The notes below the pieces were generated by a model, which was not told the origin of the DNA, ran no database searches, and saw only the letters and a list, made by a program, of their open reading frames with translations. A program made the translations under genes and the position numbers. DNA of 64,000 bases from Mermis nigrescens (Eukaryota > Nematoda > Enoplea > Mermithida > Mermithidae): contig JAVLUZ010000151.1 in NCBI GenBank assembly GCA_036768485.1, forward strand, positions 1,582,419-1,646,418, given 5' to 3'. This document shows positions 24,311 to 36,492 of the stretch, in pieces. The first letter of the stretch is position 1. Each line of letters begins with the position of its first letter.

Positions 24311-25355
24311 AAAACGCGATGCTTTAGATGATGCAGACACCCTGAGTGACGGCTGTGTTGAGTACTAAAGTTTTGGCTTATTATATGCATATATTTCTAG
24401 ATAGTGTACCTACACGAGCCGTTACTTGTACAGCCTTTGCGCACATTAGTGCGCCAATTCCGACCATCCAGTTGTTTGGTTCCACTTTGGCAATCCAGCC
24501 ATATTTTCAGATCGACGATATGACATGCGGAGGCATTCCGACCACGCAGTGTCAATTGGTTGGACTCTTGTCGCTAGGTGTCACGAGGAATACTATGATG
24601 CGACCTTTTACTGTGGAACCCCCCACAAGTCCCCTATCATTTCTTTACAATTGAAACATAGGCGACATGACCGCTATTCACATTGAGCCTGTGCAGAGAC
24701 CGGAAAAATCCATGCGCAAGTAGCGCCAATTTCTTATAAATAACATTTCTTTCTATTTCTCTTTTTATATTACTGTAGGCCAATCCGCCTTAGGATGATT
24801 AGTCAGATTAGTTAGTTGGTGGCAGTTTTAGCCTTGCGTTTTTTGGCGTGTTGTTTCCGACTTTATCAGCGCCATTGCCTGTACATTGTTTTTGATTTGG
24901 TAAAAGCACAAAAATTAACTGCCTAGAGGTGCAATATATTGCAGGCAGTTAGGAATTGGGAATAGGCCGGCCTCTACATTATAAATTGCCGGATTTTGTT
25001 GGGTAAAATCTTTATTTATCATTTCGTGCAAAATTCACAATTCCTTTTTCAAACCAAAAATCTATAAAAATTATTACATAATTTTTATAGTGGATGACAG
25101 CCCAGAGTAGAGCTCTTTGTTGTTGTGGTTTAAGTACAGAGTGCTATTGGAACCAAAATTCATAAGTAGTTTCACCATAGGTAATCTGGCGCGAAACCTT
25201 TTCAATTCTTTTCGCGAAAAATTATTCTTTTGGTCTAAAAAGGTCTAAGGACCTAGGGCAAATACCGGGGTTATCTAATTACTCCTGTGTTAGGAACCGC
25301 GGTCGGCATCTCCTTCCCTTAATGTCCATAGGTACCGGACCTATAACGTCCGTGG
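24311..25355. other. Intergenic, with a strong inverted repeat
   Basis: Contains an inverted repeat at 24916-24951 (TAACTGCCT ... AGGCAGTTA) with an inner palindrome TGCAATATATTGCA. Nothing else was recognised. It ends at the start of the BEL/Pao left LTR. Confidence 0.4.
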
Positions 25356-25888
25356 TGTTGCAAAATACGCAAAATTTGGTCAATTATTCAGCGAAAAATG
25401 ATTAAACTAAGCTTTAAATATGACCTTTTGCGAAATATTCACTTTCTGATCGGTTTTGAAATTATGCAACCACGCAAAATGGTCACGCTTTCTTAGCAAG
25501 CAAATGAACAATCTTCCGCGTAATGACATTTAGCAAAATATATTTTGAACGCTAAAACCAGCAACAGCATGATACAGCAACGTGACACAGTGATTCAGTA
25601 TGATTTTTTGTTTTGTTTTATTATATAAACGTGTTTAATATTGAATCTATCAGTGACAGCAGGAGAATAATAGTTGTGTTGTGATTGATTCATAAGAAAA
25701 GTGTCGTAGCTTGTAGCTTGGAGCGAATGACTTTAGATTTATAGCTTGTAGTTTGTATTCAACTTAGATTGAATTTTTTGTATTAGCGAAGAAGTAAGCT
25801 ACATTCAAATACTTAAATACTCAAATAATTTAAATACGTCGCGATGCGCCAAATTCGAACCTACGCTGAGCTTCAAGAATTTGCGACA
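25356..25888 (+). repeat. 5' LTR of the BEL/Pao element
   Basis: 533 bp, TGTTG...GCGACA. Near-identical to 33912-34445. It is followed within a few bases by a TTTGGCACCTAGATTG segment beginning with TGG (25895) that could be the primer binding site. Confidence 0.92.
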
Positions 25889-26007
25889 ACCAATTTGGCA
25901 CCTAGATTGTCGGGGAAATAATCAAACAATCAAAGAATGTCGTTGGAAGATTTGGATCAAAGCAAATAATCGCAAAAAACGAAGTTTAGTTTAGCTGGCC
26001 ACAAATA

Positions 26008-29000
26008 ATGTCAAATACTGGTCAGAACTTTGTTTCTAAATCGAGTCCGATACGGCAAATAATAAATTTGACGCAGAAAAGATTGTCGTCATATTTGGAC
26101 GAGCTGTCAAATACTGATTTACGTTTTTCCTTGCGACTCAATGCGTCAAACGAAGAAAGAATAGTTGATTTGCAAGATGGCTTGTATCTAACGAGGAACT
26201 TGCTAAAAAAGATAGCTGGATCAATCGCTATTCTTAAAGAACAAAATACTGAATGGGCTTCGCTACAAAAAGTATTAGCAGACGAAGAATTAGTGCAAGA
26301 GGTAAAGCTATACAACGATTGTATTAGCATGCCACAAAATTACGTGGAAATTATGGATCAAGGCATTGAAGCGACTTATCTGCTTGAATCGAAGATCCTA
26401 GAAATACAAGACAGTTTACTACAATTACGATCTTCAAATTCACAACAAATACAACTTGGACAAAGCATTTTATCACCAGCTAGTGCTTTTGCTGAGCCAG
26501 CGATTCAGGTTCAAGTACCAAAATTACAATTGCCTGTCAACTATGGGGATCCACTGAAGTGGACAGAATTCTGGGACGCTTTCAATGCTTCCATAAATCA
26601 ACAACATATTCCGCCAGTGCAAAAATTCAGCTACTTGCTAAGCACGTTGAAAAGTAGTGCTTACAAAGCGATCGAGGGAATAGCTGTTACAAATGCAAAC
26701 TACAAAGATGCATTAGATATCTTGCATAAACGATTTGGCGATCAAAATATAATAAAAAGGACACTATACGTTGAATTGCGTTCATTACCTAATGCTAGTG
26801 GGCGCATAAATGAGCTAAGAAGAACCCTTGAAGGCATTGATTGCATAATTAGGCAACTTAAAGCACTTGGCGAAGATTTAGATCAGCCTACCCTAATAAT
26901 GCTGATTCTCGAAGAACTGCCAGCCAAAATTTTGCTAGAAATAAACAAGCTTAAAGGGCCTGGAATAACTTGGCATATCGATGATCTGAGTAAGAAATTG
27001 AATGAAATAATAACCATGAAAGGAGAAGTGTATCAAATTGTTCATAATGCATCAAATTCGAACGCTAGATTTCAAAATCAAGCAAAGCAAAGCTCAAATA
27101 CATTAAGTATGATTGAGGGTCATGCTGCCATGCCAGTAAACGAAAGAAGCAGTCAAACAGCTTCAAAACAAAAACGTTTTCCGTGTGCTTTCTGTTCTGG
27201 GGATCATTTAAATGATCAGTGCAATAAATACATAAGTTCTGATGAAAGAAAGAGAAAAATTCAAGAAAATGGGCTTTGTTTTCGATGCCTAAGACCTGGC
27301 CACAATGCAAAAACTTGCCGTTTTACATGTCCGTGCTCACATTGCAAAGGCAATCACAACCGTGCTTTATGCTTTAAGAAAAATGAAAACGGTCAAAATA
27401 TGCAACAAGCTGTGCTTCAAAATAGCAATATAATTGTGCAAAGCGATTTTTTGACAGCTTTTCAGCAAAATGCTGATCCAACAAATGAAGTAATGCAAAA
27501 TGAAAAGACAGAAAGTCAAAATGCGTGCCATTTAGCAAGTTCTGAAATTTTCGAACCAGTTCAAAATGCATCTGAAAAAGCATTAGCTTCACAAGTAACA
27601 CTTATGGTTTCTGAAGTTAATGTCTTGAATCCAATGAAACACAATGACGAATACCAAAGCATTTGCGCTTTCTTTGACTCAGGTAGTCAACGAACATTTA
27701 TTACAAACAAACTAAAACAAGCGTTAAACCTGAAAACGATTGAAAACAAAGTATTAAGCATTCACACGTTTGCTTCAAAAACACCGCAACAAATAAAATC
27801 GTCGCTAGTTAAGCTAGGTATCCATCAAAACGATGGAAAAATAAAAGAAATGTACTTAAATGCGGTTCCAACCTTAACAGAAAGACTGCAATTTGCAAAA
27901 ATTAATAGCTCAGAAGTTAAGACATTTGATGAAATGTTAAGCGGAAAATGGTTGAGTTCCGAATGGAAAAAACCCCATTTGCTGATTGGCATAGATTATT
28001 TCTGGGATTTTCTCGAATCTTGTCAGTCAGCTAAATTGCCTTCTGGATTATTTCTGATCCAGTCAAAAATTGGCCTGATTTTTTCTGGCAAAGAAATAGT
28101 GGCTAAAAATAATGCAGATTCTGAGTCAGCTTTAAGTATTTTGAAATCAGTGCCTGAAAATGAAACGTGCAATGAGTCTACTATGCTTAAAGCTGAGAAT
28201 CTAGAATATTTTTGGGACCTAGAAACAATAGGAATAAAAGATTCGCCACAAATCAATGACAAAGAGCTAGCATTAAAGAAATTCAATGATACAATAATAT
28301 TCAAAAACGGGCATTATCATATAAAATGGCCATGGAAAGATACATTGCCTGATTTGAAAGAAAATTTTGGCCTAGCTTATGGTCGTTTAAAATCGTTACT
28401 ACAGCGACTTGCTAGCTATCCTGAATTGCTCAAAAATTACAATGACATTATTCAAGAACAGCTAACGAAGGGAATAATAGAAAAGGTGGAAGATGTGAAA
28501 AATGACAATCTTCATCACTATCTCCCGCATCATGCAGTAATAACGCCGCTAAAAAATACAACAAAAATAAGGATTGTATACGACACTTCTGCAAAAGCAA
28601 GAAAAAACGAGAAAAGTCTTAATGACTGTCTTTACGCAGGTCCTGCTCTTATCCTTGACCTGTGCGGACTTTTACTTCATTTTCGAATGAACAAAATAGC
28701 AATAATTGCTGACATAGAAAAGGCATTTTTGCAGATCGCAATTCAAACACCGGACAGAGACGTTACTCGTTTCTTGTGGCTAACTGATCCAACAAAAGCA
28801 ACAACTGAGCAAAACGTGCAAGTATGCCGTTTTTGACGAGTAACATTTGGGGTTATCTCTAGCCCTTTTTTGCTAAACGCGACCTTACAATATCATCTGA
28901 ATAAGATTGATACCGAAAATGCTCAAAAAATAGCTAAGCACTTGTACATGGATAATTTAATAACTGGCGTAAACACAAACGATGATGCTGTGAAGCTCTA

Positions 29001-30045
29001 TAAAGAAGCAAAAAGTGATTTTTTAGCAGCTTCTTTCAATCTCAGAGAATGGACGTCAAATTCAGCTGAATTTAGAAATCAGCTGCCAGAAAATGACTTG
29101 CTGAAACAAATTGAAGTCAAAATTTTAGGCATTCCATGGAACGTAAATGATGACACCATAAAATTAGAAATCCAAATAAATGAACGAACAAATACAGCTA
29201 ATATGACAAAACGAACAGTTCTTAAAGAACTGGCGAGTATTGACGATCCTTTAGGCCTCATTGCGCCTCTCATAGTTCAAGCAAAAATTTTCATCCAAAA
29301 ATTGTGGAAATTAAAGTTATCCTGGGATGAAAATTTACCAGAAAACCTAGAAAATGAGTGGAATGAAATAAAAGCTACCTGGAAAATGGCTGAGCCATTT
29401 ATTATTCAACGAATCGTGCCTTATTTTTCTGAGAGCCCAATTTTTGAGCTAATAGCATTTGTAGATGCATCTAAGTCTGCATATGCGACGGCTATTTATC
29501 TTAGAATAAGCGGTCAAAATCGAGCTACAAAAGCAGAAATTATTTTTGCAAAAAGTCGATTAGCGCCAATTAAACAAGTAACTTTACCGCGCCCAGAGTT
29601 ACTTTCAGCAATAATTGGGCTAAAAGCCACCAAATTTGTCGAAAAACAAATAAAGGTACCTATAACACAAAAAATATTGTTTACTGACTCAGAGTGCGTC
29701 CTACATTGGATAAAATTGCCAAAACCACTGAGCACTTTTGTCAGAAACAGAATCAACAAACTTAAAGAAGCAAAAGATTTCACTTTTCGCTACACAAACA
29801 CAAGACAGAAGCCAGCTGACATCGCTACACGGCCTTATCAACTTGCTGATCTTCAGTTTAATGAGCTCTGGTGGCATGGCCCGCCATGGATAGCTCAAGA
29901 TCAAAACACATGGCCAGAAGGAAATCTACCTGAAGTAAAACCTGAACTAATGGAATATTTTATGGCTGAAACAGCTAGTGAAGTAAAAACATATACAGAA
30001 ATTAATCAAGAAATAGTGAAGCCACTGATTTTGGATCTGAATTGA
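26008..30045 (+). pseudogene. BEL/Pao Gag-protease-RT-RNase H polyprotein, with an in-frame stop
   Basis: The first open segment is 942 residues (26008-28836). After the TGA at 28834 the same frame continues to a second TGA at 30043. The N-terminal 160 residues are coiled-coil-like. Residues about 165-310 match DUF1759 (KLQLPVNYGDPLKWTEFWDAF). Residues about 388-455 hold Cys/His knuckles (CAFCSGDHLNDQC, CFRCLRPGHNAKTC). The protease active site is FFDSGSQRTFI near residue 557. RT begins at about residue 850 (KIRIVYDTSAKA), with IADIEKAFLQIAI near 902. The stop falls just before FGVISSPFLLNATLQYH, and the catalytic YMDN follows at 28944. RNase H text is at about 29450-29840 (FVDASKSAYATAIY, FTDSECVLHWI). 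This is the normal BEL order and spacing. The nonsense changes make it non-functional as assembled. Confidence 0.93.
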
Positions 30046-30075
30046 ATATCAAGCTTTGCTAAAGCAACGCGAATT

Positions 30076-31500
30076 ATGGTGTACGTTTTAAGGTTCCTAA
30101 AAGCGAAAATCGAACACTTTTTGCCAGAAAGACATGCTGAATTAAATTTCACAAACGCTCAAAATTGTGGAACACAAATTACCACAGACAAAATAAAATT
30201 AGCAGAAGAAATGCTGATACACCAAATGCAAAAACGCCATTATGCTGCATTCTTTGATAAATTTTCGAAAAATTCAGAAAAGAAAAATATGCAAAATCTA
30301 GGAATAAAATCATATCAGAAAGGCATACTACGTTGTTATGGTCGTCTTGAAAATGCAGATATTATTGAGTCAGCTAAATTTCCAATCTTATTGCCAAAAG
30401 ACAATCGTTTAACAGAGCTAATCATTATGGCGAAACACAAAAAAGTGATGCACTTTGGAGTAAGCCATACATTAGCAGAAATTCGGCAAGAATGATTCCT
30501 AAAGGACGCAGCACTATAAAAAAGGTCCTGAACAAATGCTTTATATGTCGAAAATACAATTTGGGTCCTTACAAATTACCAAAAATGCCTGCTTTACCAA
30601 AAGAAAGAGGAAAAAGAACAAAGCTATTTGAATTTATTGGTCTAGATTATCTTGGACCAATGAATGTCAAAATCAACGAAAAAATTGTTCGAATGTGGAT
30701 ATGCTTGCTCACATGCTTAACTACGAGAGCTATACACTTAGAACACGTTCAAAGTTTAAAAGCGACGGATTTTTTGAACTGCATAAGACGCTTTATTGCA
30801 AGGAGGGGAAGACCAGCAAAAATAATTTCAGACAATGCCCCCCAGTTCAAATTAACTTCAAAAGCAGTTCATACAGTTTGGGAAAACCCACTGAATGACG
30901 ATTCTGTATTGCTATACTTTGCAACTGAAAAAATTGAATGGAAATTTATCACAGAAATGGCACCTTGGCAAGGCGGCTTCTACGAACGCTTGATAGGCTT
31001 AACAAAACAAGCAATTAAAAAATCAGTAGGTCGAATATTGTTGGAACACGAAGAATTCATAACATTACTGTCAGAAGTTGAAGCAGTGATCAATTCGAGA
31101 CCTCTAATGTACATAGTTGATGAATTGACAGAAATCTGTGCTCTACGACCCATTGATTTTCTTATTCCCTTCAGAAAAATAGGGACTCCTCAGCTTTTAG
31201 AGGAAGAGAATGATCCTAGCTATTTACCAGAGCTAAATTCAAAACAAAAGCTTTTGGAGTATTGGCAGTCAAGTCAACAAATTCTTGACAAATTCTGGTC
31301 AATATGGCACCGTGAATATTTAGTAAATATAAGAGAAAAGCAACAATTGGAACAGGCATCCAAGAATTCAAGCAGCTAATGAGCCTAAAGAAAACAAACT
31401 AGTCTTAAATAAGGAAGACAATTTGCCTCAAGGTTCCTGGAAAATAGGAAAAATCACTGAACTAAACAATAGTTCTGATGACAAAGTTTGATCTGCAAAA
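30076..31500 (+). pseudogene. BEL/Pao integrase, frameshifted
   Basis: Integrase for cDNA insertion, continuing the pol frame after the TGA at 30043. The zinc-binding HHCC domain is split by an apparent one-base loss near 30491: HFGVSHTLAEIRQE lies in one frame and CFICRKYN in the next. The core is intact in the second frame (30492-31379). It has GLDYLGPM with the first Asp at about 30647, IISDNAPQF with the second Asp, and APWQGGFYERLIGLTKQAI with the catalytic Glu at about 30984. The C-terminal region moves to a third frame after about 31360 (ENKLVLNKEDNLPQGSWKIG). It has a TGA at 31489 and joins the env-bearing frame (LLPSGNMLNRPVNHLFPLE, DUF5641-like). Confidence 0.92.
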
Positions 31501-31650
31501 GTATTGCTACCTAGTGGCAATATGCTAAATCGGCCTGTTAATCATTTGTTCCCCCTAGAAATAGTTGAAAATGAATCTGAAATAAATAATGATGAATCTG
31601 TTGGGACCATAAAGATATTATCATCGGCAATTGCGACAGAATTCAGAAGC

Positions 31651-33957
31651 ATGGTTTCAAAATCAATGATACTTTTTGTGCTCATAATTATCTGCCTTAT
31701 TGGTCACGTTAGCAATGAAAACGGACCGCATTACTGCAAAGAAAACTCGCGTGGAAAAATAATTCATGCAGAAACCTGTGTTCGAATCGGGATTGTCATA
31801 AAAAACTTGACAAATGGAAATTTGTGCTGGACAAAAATAGCGTGTTCAAGTGGCCACCTAAGAAAAGATGCTACATGCGGTTCATTATGTTGCTGTCCGT
31901 CCTGGGCAAGTGACTGTGTTAAAAATCATAAAATAATACCAGAAACAATAGGCAATTTAACAGAAATACTAACTTCGGCAAAACCAAATATTTGTTCTAT
32001 GACTGAAACGTCAGATTGCGATCCTATTGCAACTCATGCAATGATACCTCAAATACAGCTTTACAATAATAAAACTTATTTTGTCAAAAACCTTCAGTTA
32101 ACTTATCAAACTGGGCAAAAAATTCGATACGTTTGCGTGGGGAGGGTTGGTCCACAAATAGGGACCCCTGAATTTTGCCAAAATCACAAATGCGAAAATC
32201 AAGGTTCGAAGCTATGTTACCACAAACAAAAGGAAATAGTTAGATATACAAATGATGATGGCTCAGTTCCTATCAAAGCTTGGGGTCTTATGCCTTTAAC
32301 CTTTTATGGAACGAAAAAATTGAAACCGCAAGAAACAGATTGTTCAAAATGCGATCTGCAATGTATTCAAGGTGGCATTAATGTAACAACGGAACAAAAT
32401 GTGGGCTAATTGAAATCTGCTCTCGTCCTTATTTTTACAAAGTAAGCTTGCCAGAAAGAATCGAAAGCTTACAGTTTCCAAAAGACGTCATTATTGTGAA
32501 TCATGAATTTGATGTCAAATTTTGGTCAAACGGTCTTTTAGTTAAACACACAGGTATCCACTGCACAGCCTCGCCTTTTTGCGAAATGATAAAGTGTTAC
32601 ATGTGCACGCAAATGCTCTTAAATCCTCATTGCGCTCCAACCACTTACCTATTGCTATTTTTTGTAATAGTCTACTTTACAGCAGGAACATTCAATTTCT
32701 TGCTTTAAATCCTTTGATCAATTACAAAAACTACGATATGCCTGCTACGTTTCATCTTAAGTATCGCAAAATTATTCAGAATGTGCATTTGTGCAATGAA
32801 TAGAACTTATGCATCAAACAATGAATCTCAACCATTTTTACCAAAAATCTTGAGTGCTAATCAGTCTAGTTCAAGATTCATATATCGCCCTTCAGCAAAA
32901 ACTTCAATACTCATTATTTTCATTCTACTTGCAATAATACAATCGAATTTATCCTGCACTGAAGTAACAACACTAACTGCTCAAAAATCAGTGTGCTCAC
33001 TCTCAGAAAATCAGTCAATGTCATGCATATTAACAGAAACAACTAGACTTTCTCTGGTACCCCAGGGACAAGATGCCTGCTTACTTGTAAAAAATCCGAA
33101 TTCTGAGCCACTTGGAACAATTGCAGTAGAAGTCGAAAAAATTAAACTTCGTCTGTTTAGCACATAGTGATTACTTCACGCGCTCTTTTTCTATGAAAGT
33201 AGAATCTGTAAAGCGATGTGGAGGAATGGGATCATGTTCTGGCAAAATATGTGCTTTGACAATGACAGAGACAAAAATCGAAGAACTCGCTGGAGCAAAT
33301 AAAACTCCAGGCTTTACTTATTGCGCCGAAAGCTGCAGATGCGCGGCATGTGGTTGATTTACTTGCTCTTCTGCATGCTTATTTTACCGCACATACGCCT
33401 CAGCTGAAACACCGACGGTTTACAAAATTTTTAGCTGTCCTGTATGGGAATTTAATGTAGACATAACAGTTTGGCTTAATTTGCAAGATGAAAATAGTCA
33501 ACACGCTTTTACACTCAGACCAGGAGGAAGCAAAGAATGGAAAAACCTAAAAATAAATTTGCCTAAAATATCTAATCCACCGGTACCTATATTAGGAATA
33601 CAATTTTTGACAGATGGGGTTAAAACTGTTATGGTAAGAGCTTCAGCATCTGGTCAGCCCATCTCAGATACCGTTGGCGCCTTGCAATGCAAAACCAAAG
33701 AAAAGGCTGAAATTTTTGATTGTTATTTCCCTCACGATGTCTGCAACTGTCAGAATAGGGATACCAGAGCTAGCTGTTCATGCGCCAAAATGGTTTTGGA
33801 ACCCCTATTTAACAAAATTGATAATGTTTTACCTATAAAGAGCCAAGGAATTTTAATATCTGGCTTAGGAGCAAGAAGCGAACGTTGTAATCAAACTTCT
33901 TATGGCCGGAATGTTGGAAAATACGCAAAATTTGGTCAATTATTCAGCGAAAAATGA
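31651..33957 (+). pseudogene. env: Env-like glycoprotein of the BEL/Pao element (phlebovirus G2-like)
   Basis: An endogenous viral-type glycoprotein, described as it stands. An internal Met at 31651 begins a good signal peptide (MILFVLIIICLIGHVS). A Cys-rich N-terminal half follows to 32409, including TCGSLCCCPSWASDC and CSKCDLQC. Frames then change at about 32410 and 32709. The segment 32781-33167 has a hydrophobic stretch (SILIIFILLAIIQSN) that could be the signal for the second subunit. About 33200-33400 shows CSGKIC, PGFTYCAESC and SACLFYRTYA. This Cys-dense pattern is typical of phlebovirus Gc/G2-like class II fusion proteins carried by BEL elements. 33481-33957 continues with CNCQNRD and SCSCAKM. 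The last open frame runs into the 3' LTR without a clear C-terminal membrane anchor. Stops and frameshifts make it inactive. Confidence 0.8.
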
Positions 33958-34445
33958 TTAAACTAAGCTTTAAATATGACCTTTTGCGAAATATTCACTT
34001 TCTGATCGGTTTTGAAATTATGCAACCACGCAAAACAGTCACGCTTTCTTAGCAAGCAAATGAACAATCTACCGCGTAATGACATTCAGCAAAATATATT
34101 TTGAACGCTAAAACCAACAACAGCATGATACAGCAACGTGACACAGTGATTCAGTATGATTTTTTGTTTCGTTTTATTATATAAACGTGTTTAATATTGA
34201 ATCTATCAGTGACAGCAGGAGAATAATAGTTGTGTTGTGATTGATTCGTAAGAAAAGTGTCGTAGCTTGTAGCTTGGAGCGGATGACTTTAGATTTATAG
34301 CTTGTAGTTTGTATTCAACTTAGATAGAATTTTTTGTATTAGCAAAGAAGTAAGCCACATTCAAATACTTAAATACTCAAATAATTTAAATACGTCAGCG
34401 ATGCGCCAAATTTGAACCTACGCTGAGCTTCAAGAATTCGCGACA
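33912..34445 (+). repeat. 3' LTR of the BEL/Pao element
   Basis: 534 bp, TGTTG...GCGACA. It differs from the 5' LTR at only a few positions (for example AACAGTCAC versus AATGGTCAC near 34034 and a one-base insertion near 34398). Confidence 0.93.
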
Positions 34446-35271
34446 CATGTAGATTTTAGGTAGTAATTATTTAGGGTAATTTGGAAAAGTGCAGGTGAAT
34501 TGCCGCAGTTTCCTATCCAGCGCTAATTGTAGCAAAGGTACTTAGGTAAGCCCCAAAGGTACTTATTGGAGTTCGTTGCTTTGGTAGTTGTTGTGTGTTG
34601 GGTATCTTCCCCGGCGGTGTGCTGTCGGCTTAGTTATCCGTACATACTTCAAGTACTTAATCAGCAAACTTGTCTGCGCGCGCTAATACAACTCCAAGGT
34701 AAATAAAGCCCTAAAAGTTACATATTTGATATCTACATGCAGATATTCCGACTTAATTGTTTAATCTTGTGATATGTCTAATTCTTTAGTGCGTCAAAGA
34801 TACATTATGTTGATATGCACCAAAAATAGTATTCAATATTACGTTATTATTAATATTTACAGTGGCAGAGGCGCAATATGCCGCGCCACTGTCAACGTCC
34901 TATTGGCAGAGGCAGTGTACGCCGCGAGAATTGCGTTATGTGAATTTATATGCTATTTAGGGAGCTGGACTAGACTAGAGCCGAGAATGGCAAGAAATTT
35001 TATGACACCAACATGGGAGCTGGATTGGACCAGAGCCCGGGTTAAAAGAGACGCATTTTTATTAAATTTAGTGTTATACACATCTACAGTACATAATATT
35101 TAATCAATGTTTCAATAACTTCATTATGCCCCGTTCTCAATATTTTGCATATTTGTCACCACCCAGCAATTTTTGGCTTCTAACATTCCAACTTTGCGAC
35201 AAAAACGATATTACTCAAAATGCAGCTACACTACTCTTCAGCCGAACAATCAAACTTAAGAAGGGAGGAAT
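34446..35271. other. Retroelement-derived debris, no gene
   Basis: Positions about 34500-34560 are the reverse complement of 520-560 (AGCGCTAATTGTAGC, GTACTTAGGTAAG), so part belongs to the dispersed repeat noted at 490-900. The motif TGGCAGAGGC occurs at 34862 and again at 34903. No gene was recognised. Confidence 0.4.
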
Positions 35272-35566
35272 CAAGAAAGATAGGATACAAAGATGTGATT
35301 AAAGATACAAAGATATGATTAAATTGGGTTTTCGTATTAATATCGTTTATCACACAACTATGCATGTTATAATCCTGTTTTTAGATGGCGGGTTCGTAAT
35401 ATGATAAAGTAGGTAGGTACAAATCAAGTAGGCGGATACTTCAAAGGGGTATTTATACTCCATGCACCATAGTAAAATGTTAGTTTTCCGGCATACTAGC
35501 TTTATGCGAGTACGTACCGTAGGTAAGAATTAAGATCCCTTGTGTAAGACTGACCATGGTCTTACA
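35272..35566 (+). repeat. Solo LTR-like element, copy 2 (5' end eroded)
   Basis: Direct repeat of 20639-20937, sharing AAGAAAGATAGGATACAAAG at the left and GACCATGGTCTTACA at the right. The terminal TGTA is lost at the left. It abuts the upstream edge of element B. Confidence 0.7.
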
Positions 35567-35661
35567 ATAGAATGAATTGAATTGGGGTGTACTTGATGAT
35601 GGAAGATTTTTGATGTGATGGGAGATATGATGGAAGTGAAATGAAAAAAAAAATTTTAATA

Positions 35662-36370
35662 TGATGGAAGACAAAATACGTGACTTGAGGTAGCCATCGA
35701 ACAAGCGAGGCAAAAAGTTAAATATGTGAGGGATTGAGGAAAGTGATTTGAGTGAATTTCGTTTGTTGCCTAAATTAGTTTTTGGTTTGTTGCCTGATGT
35801 CACGTAGCCCATCAAATATTTAAGTCGCGTGTTTTATTGATTGTGGGGCATTGTTTGTTATTGGTTTGGTATTGATTCAGTTTTGTCTTCGGTTCGGTTT
35901 TGGTTTGTCTTTTGAGTTAGCTTGTTTGTCTTAGTAAAACATGTGTTGGAAAATGAGATAAAAAAAATTTTTGATATGATGGAAGACAAAATACGTGACT
36001 TGAGGTAGCTGTCGAACAAGCGAGGCAAAAAGTGAAATACGTGAGGGATCGACGAAAGTGATCTGAGTGAATTTCGTTTGTTGCCTAAATTAGCTCTTTC
36101 GTTTGTTGCCTGATGGCACGTAGCCCATCAAATATTTAAGTCGCGTGTTTTATTGATTGTGGGGCATTGTTTGTTATTGGTTTGGTATTGATTCAGTTTT
36201 GTCTTTGGTTCGGTTTTGGTTTGTCTCTTGAGTTAGCTTGTTTGTCTTAGTAAAACATGTGTTGGAATATTCTCGGTACTTACCACATAAGTCTTAACCT
36301 TAAGACCTCCAAACTAGCTGAAGTCCCCGACCGCAACTCAGTCCCCCACACCTAAACCACGACCGTAACA
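35662..36370 (+). repeat. 5' LTR of element B, with an internal ~315-bp tandem duplication
   Basis: The end (CACCTAAACCACGACCGTAACA) immediately precedes a primer-binding-site-like sequence. The copy at 48373-48769 is a single-length version of about 397 bp (TGATGGCGG...CCGTAACA). Here the block starting ATGATGGAAGACAAAATACG occurs at 35661 and again at 35976, both running to ACATGTGTTGGA. Confidence 0.8.
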
Positions 36371-36372
36371 AG

Positions 36373-36390
36373 TGGCGAGACTGACAGTGG
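36373..36390 (+). promoter_or_regulatory. Primer binding site of element B
   Basis: TGGCGAGACTGACAGTGG lies two bases after the LTR terminus CA. The TGG start is expected for complementarity to a tRNA 3' CCA end. The tRNA species was not determined. Confidence 0.7.
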
Positions 36391-36395
36391 TTAAG

Positions 36396-36404
36396 AAAGG
36401 TAAG
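36396..36404 (+). promoter_or_regulatory. Candidate 5' splice site in the leader of element B
   Basis: AAAG|GTAAGG, near-consensus, with GT at 36400-36401, only 10 bases after the PBS. It is the position retroviruses use for their major splice donor. Pairing with the acceptor at 38781 is inferred. Confidence 0.5.
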
Positions 36405-36492
36405 GAAAACCGTGTGTTTTGACTTGGTTTATTTGTGTGTTCATTTACTGACAGGGTGTGAGGGAAATTCCCCATACATCCGCTCTAAAACG

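Larger units (their letters stand above)
25356..34445 (+). mobile_element. BEL/Pao LTR retrotransposon with an env-like gene (near-complete)
   Basis: A 9.09-kb element with 5' LTR 25356-25888 and 3' LTR 33912-34445. The LTRs begin TGTTG and end GCGACA, and differ by only about a dozen bases, so the insertion is fairly young. The internal order is gag (DUF1759-type), CCHC knuckles, A17-type protease, RT, RNase H, integrase and env-like glycoprotein. Lesions are scattered: in-frame TGA at 28834, 30043 and 31489, a frameshift near 30491, another near 31360, and several in env. The flanking 5-mers (CGTGG and CATGT) do not match, so a target duplication is not demonstrated. Confidence 0.93.

Noticed and set aside
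25889..26007. A definite tRNA assignment for the BEL/Pao primer binding site
   Set aside because: A TGG-starting segment is present but the matching tRNA cannot be named without a tRNA set from the organism.
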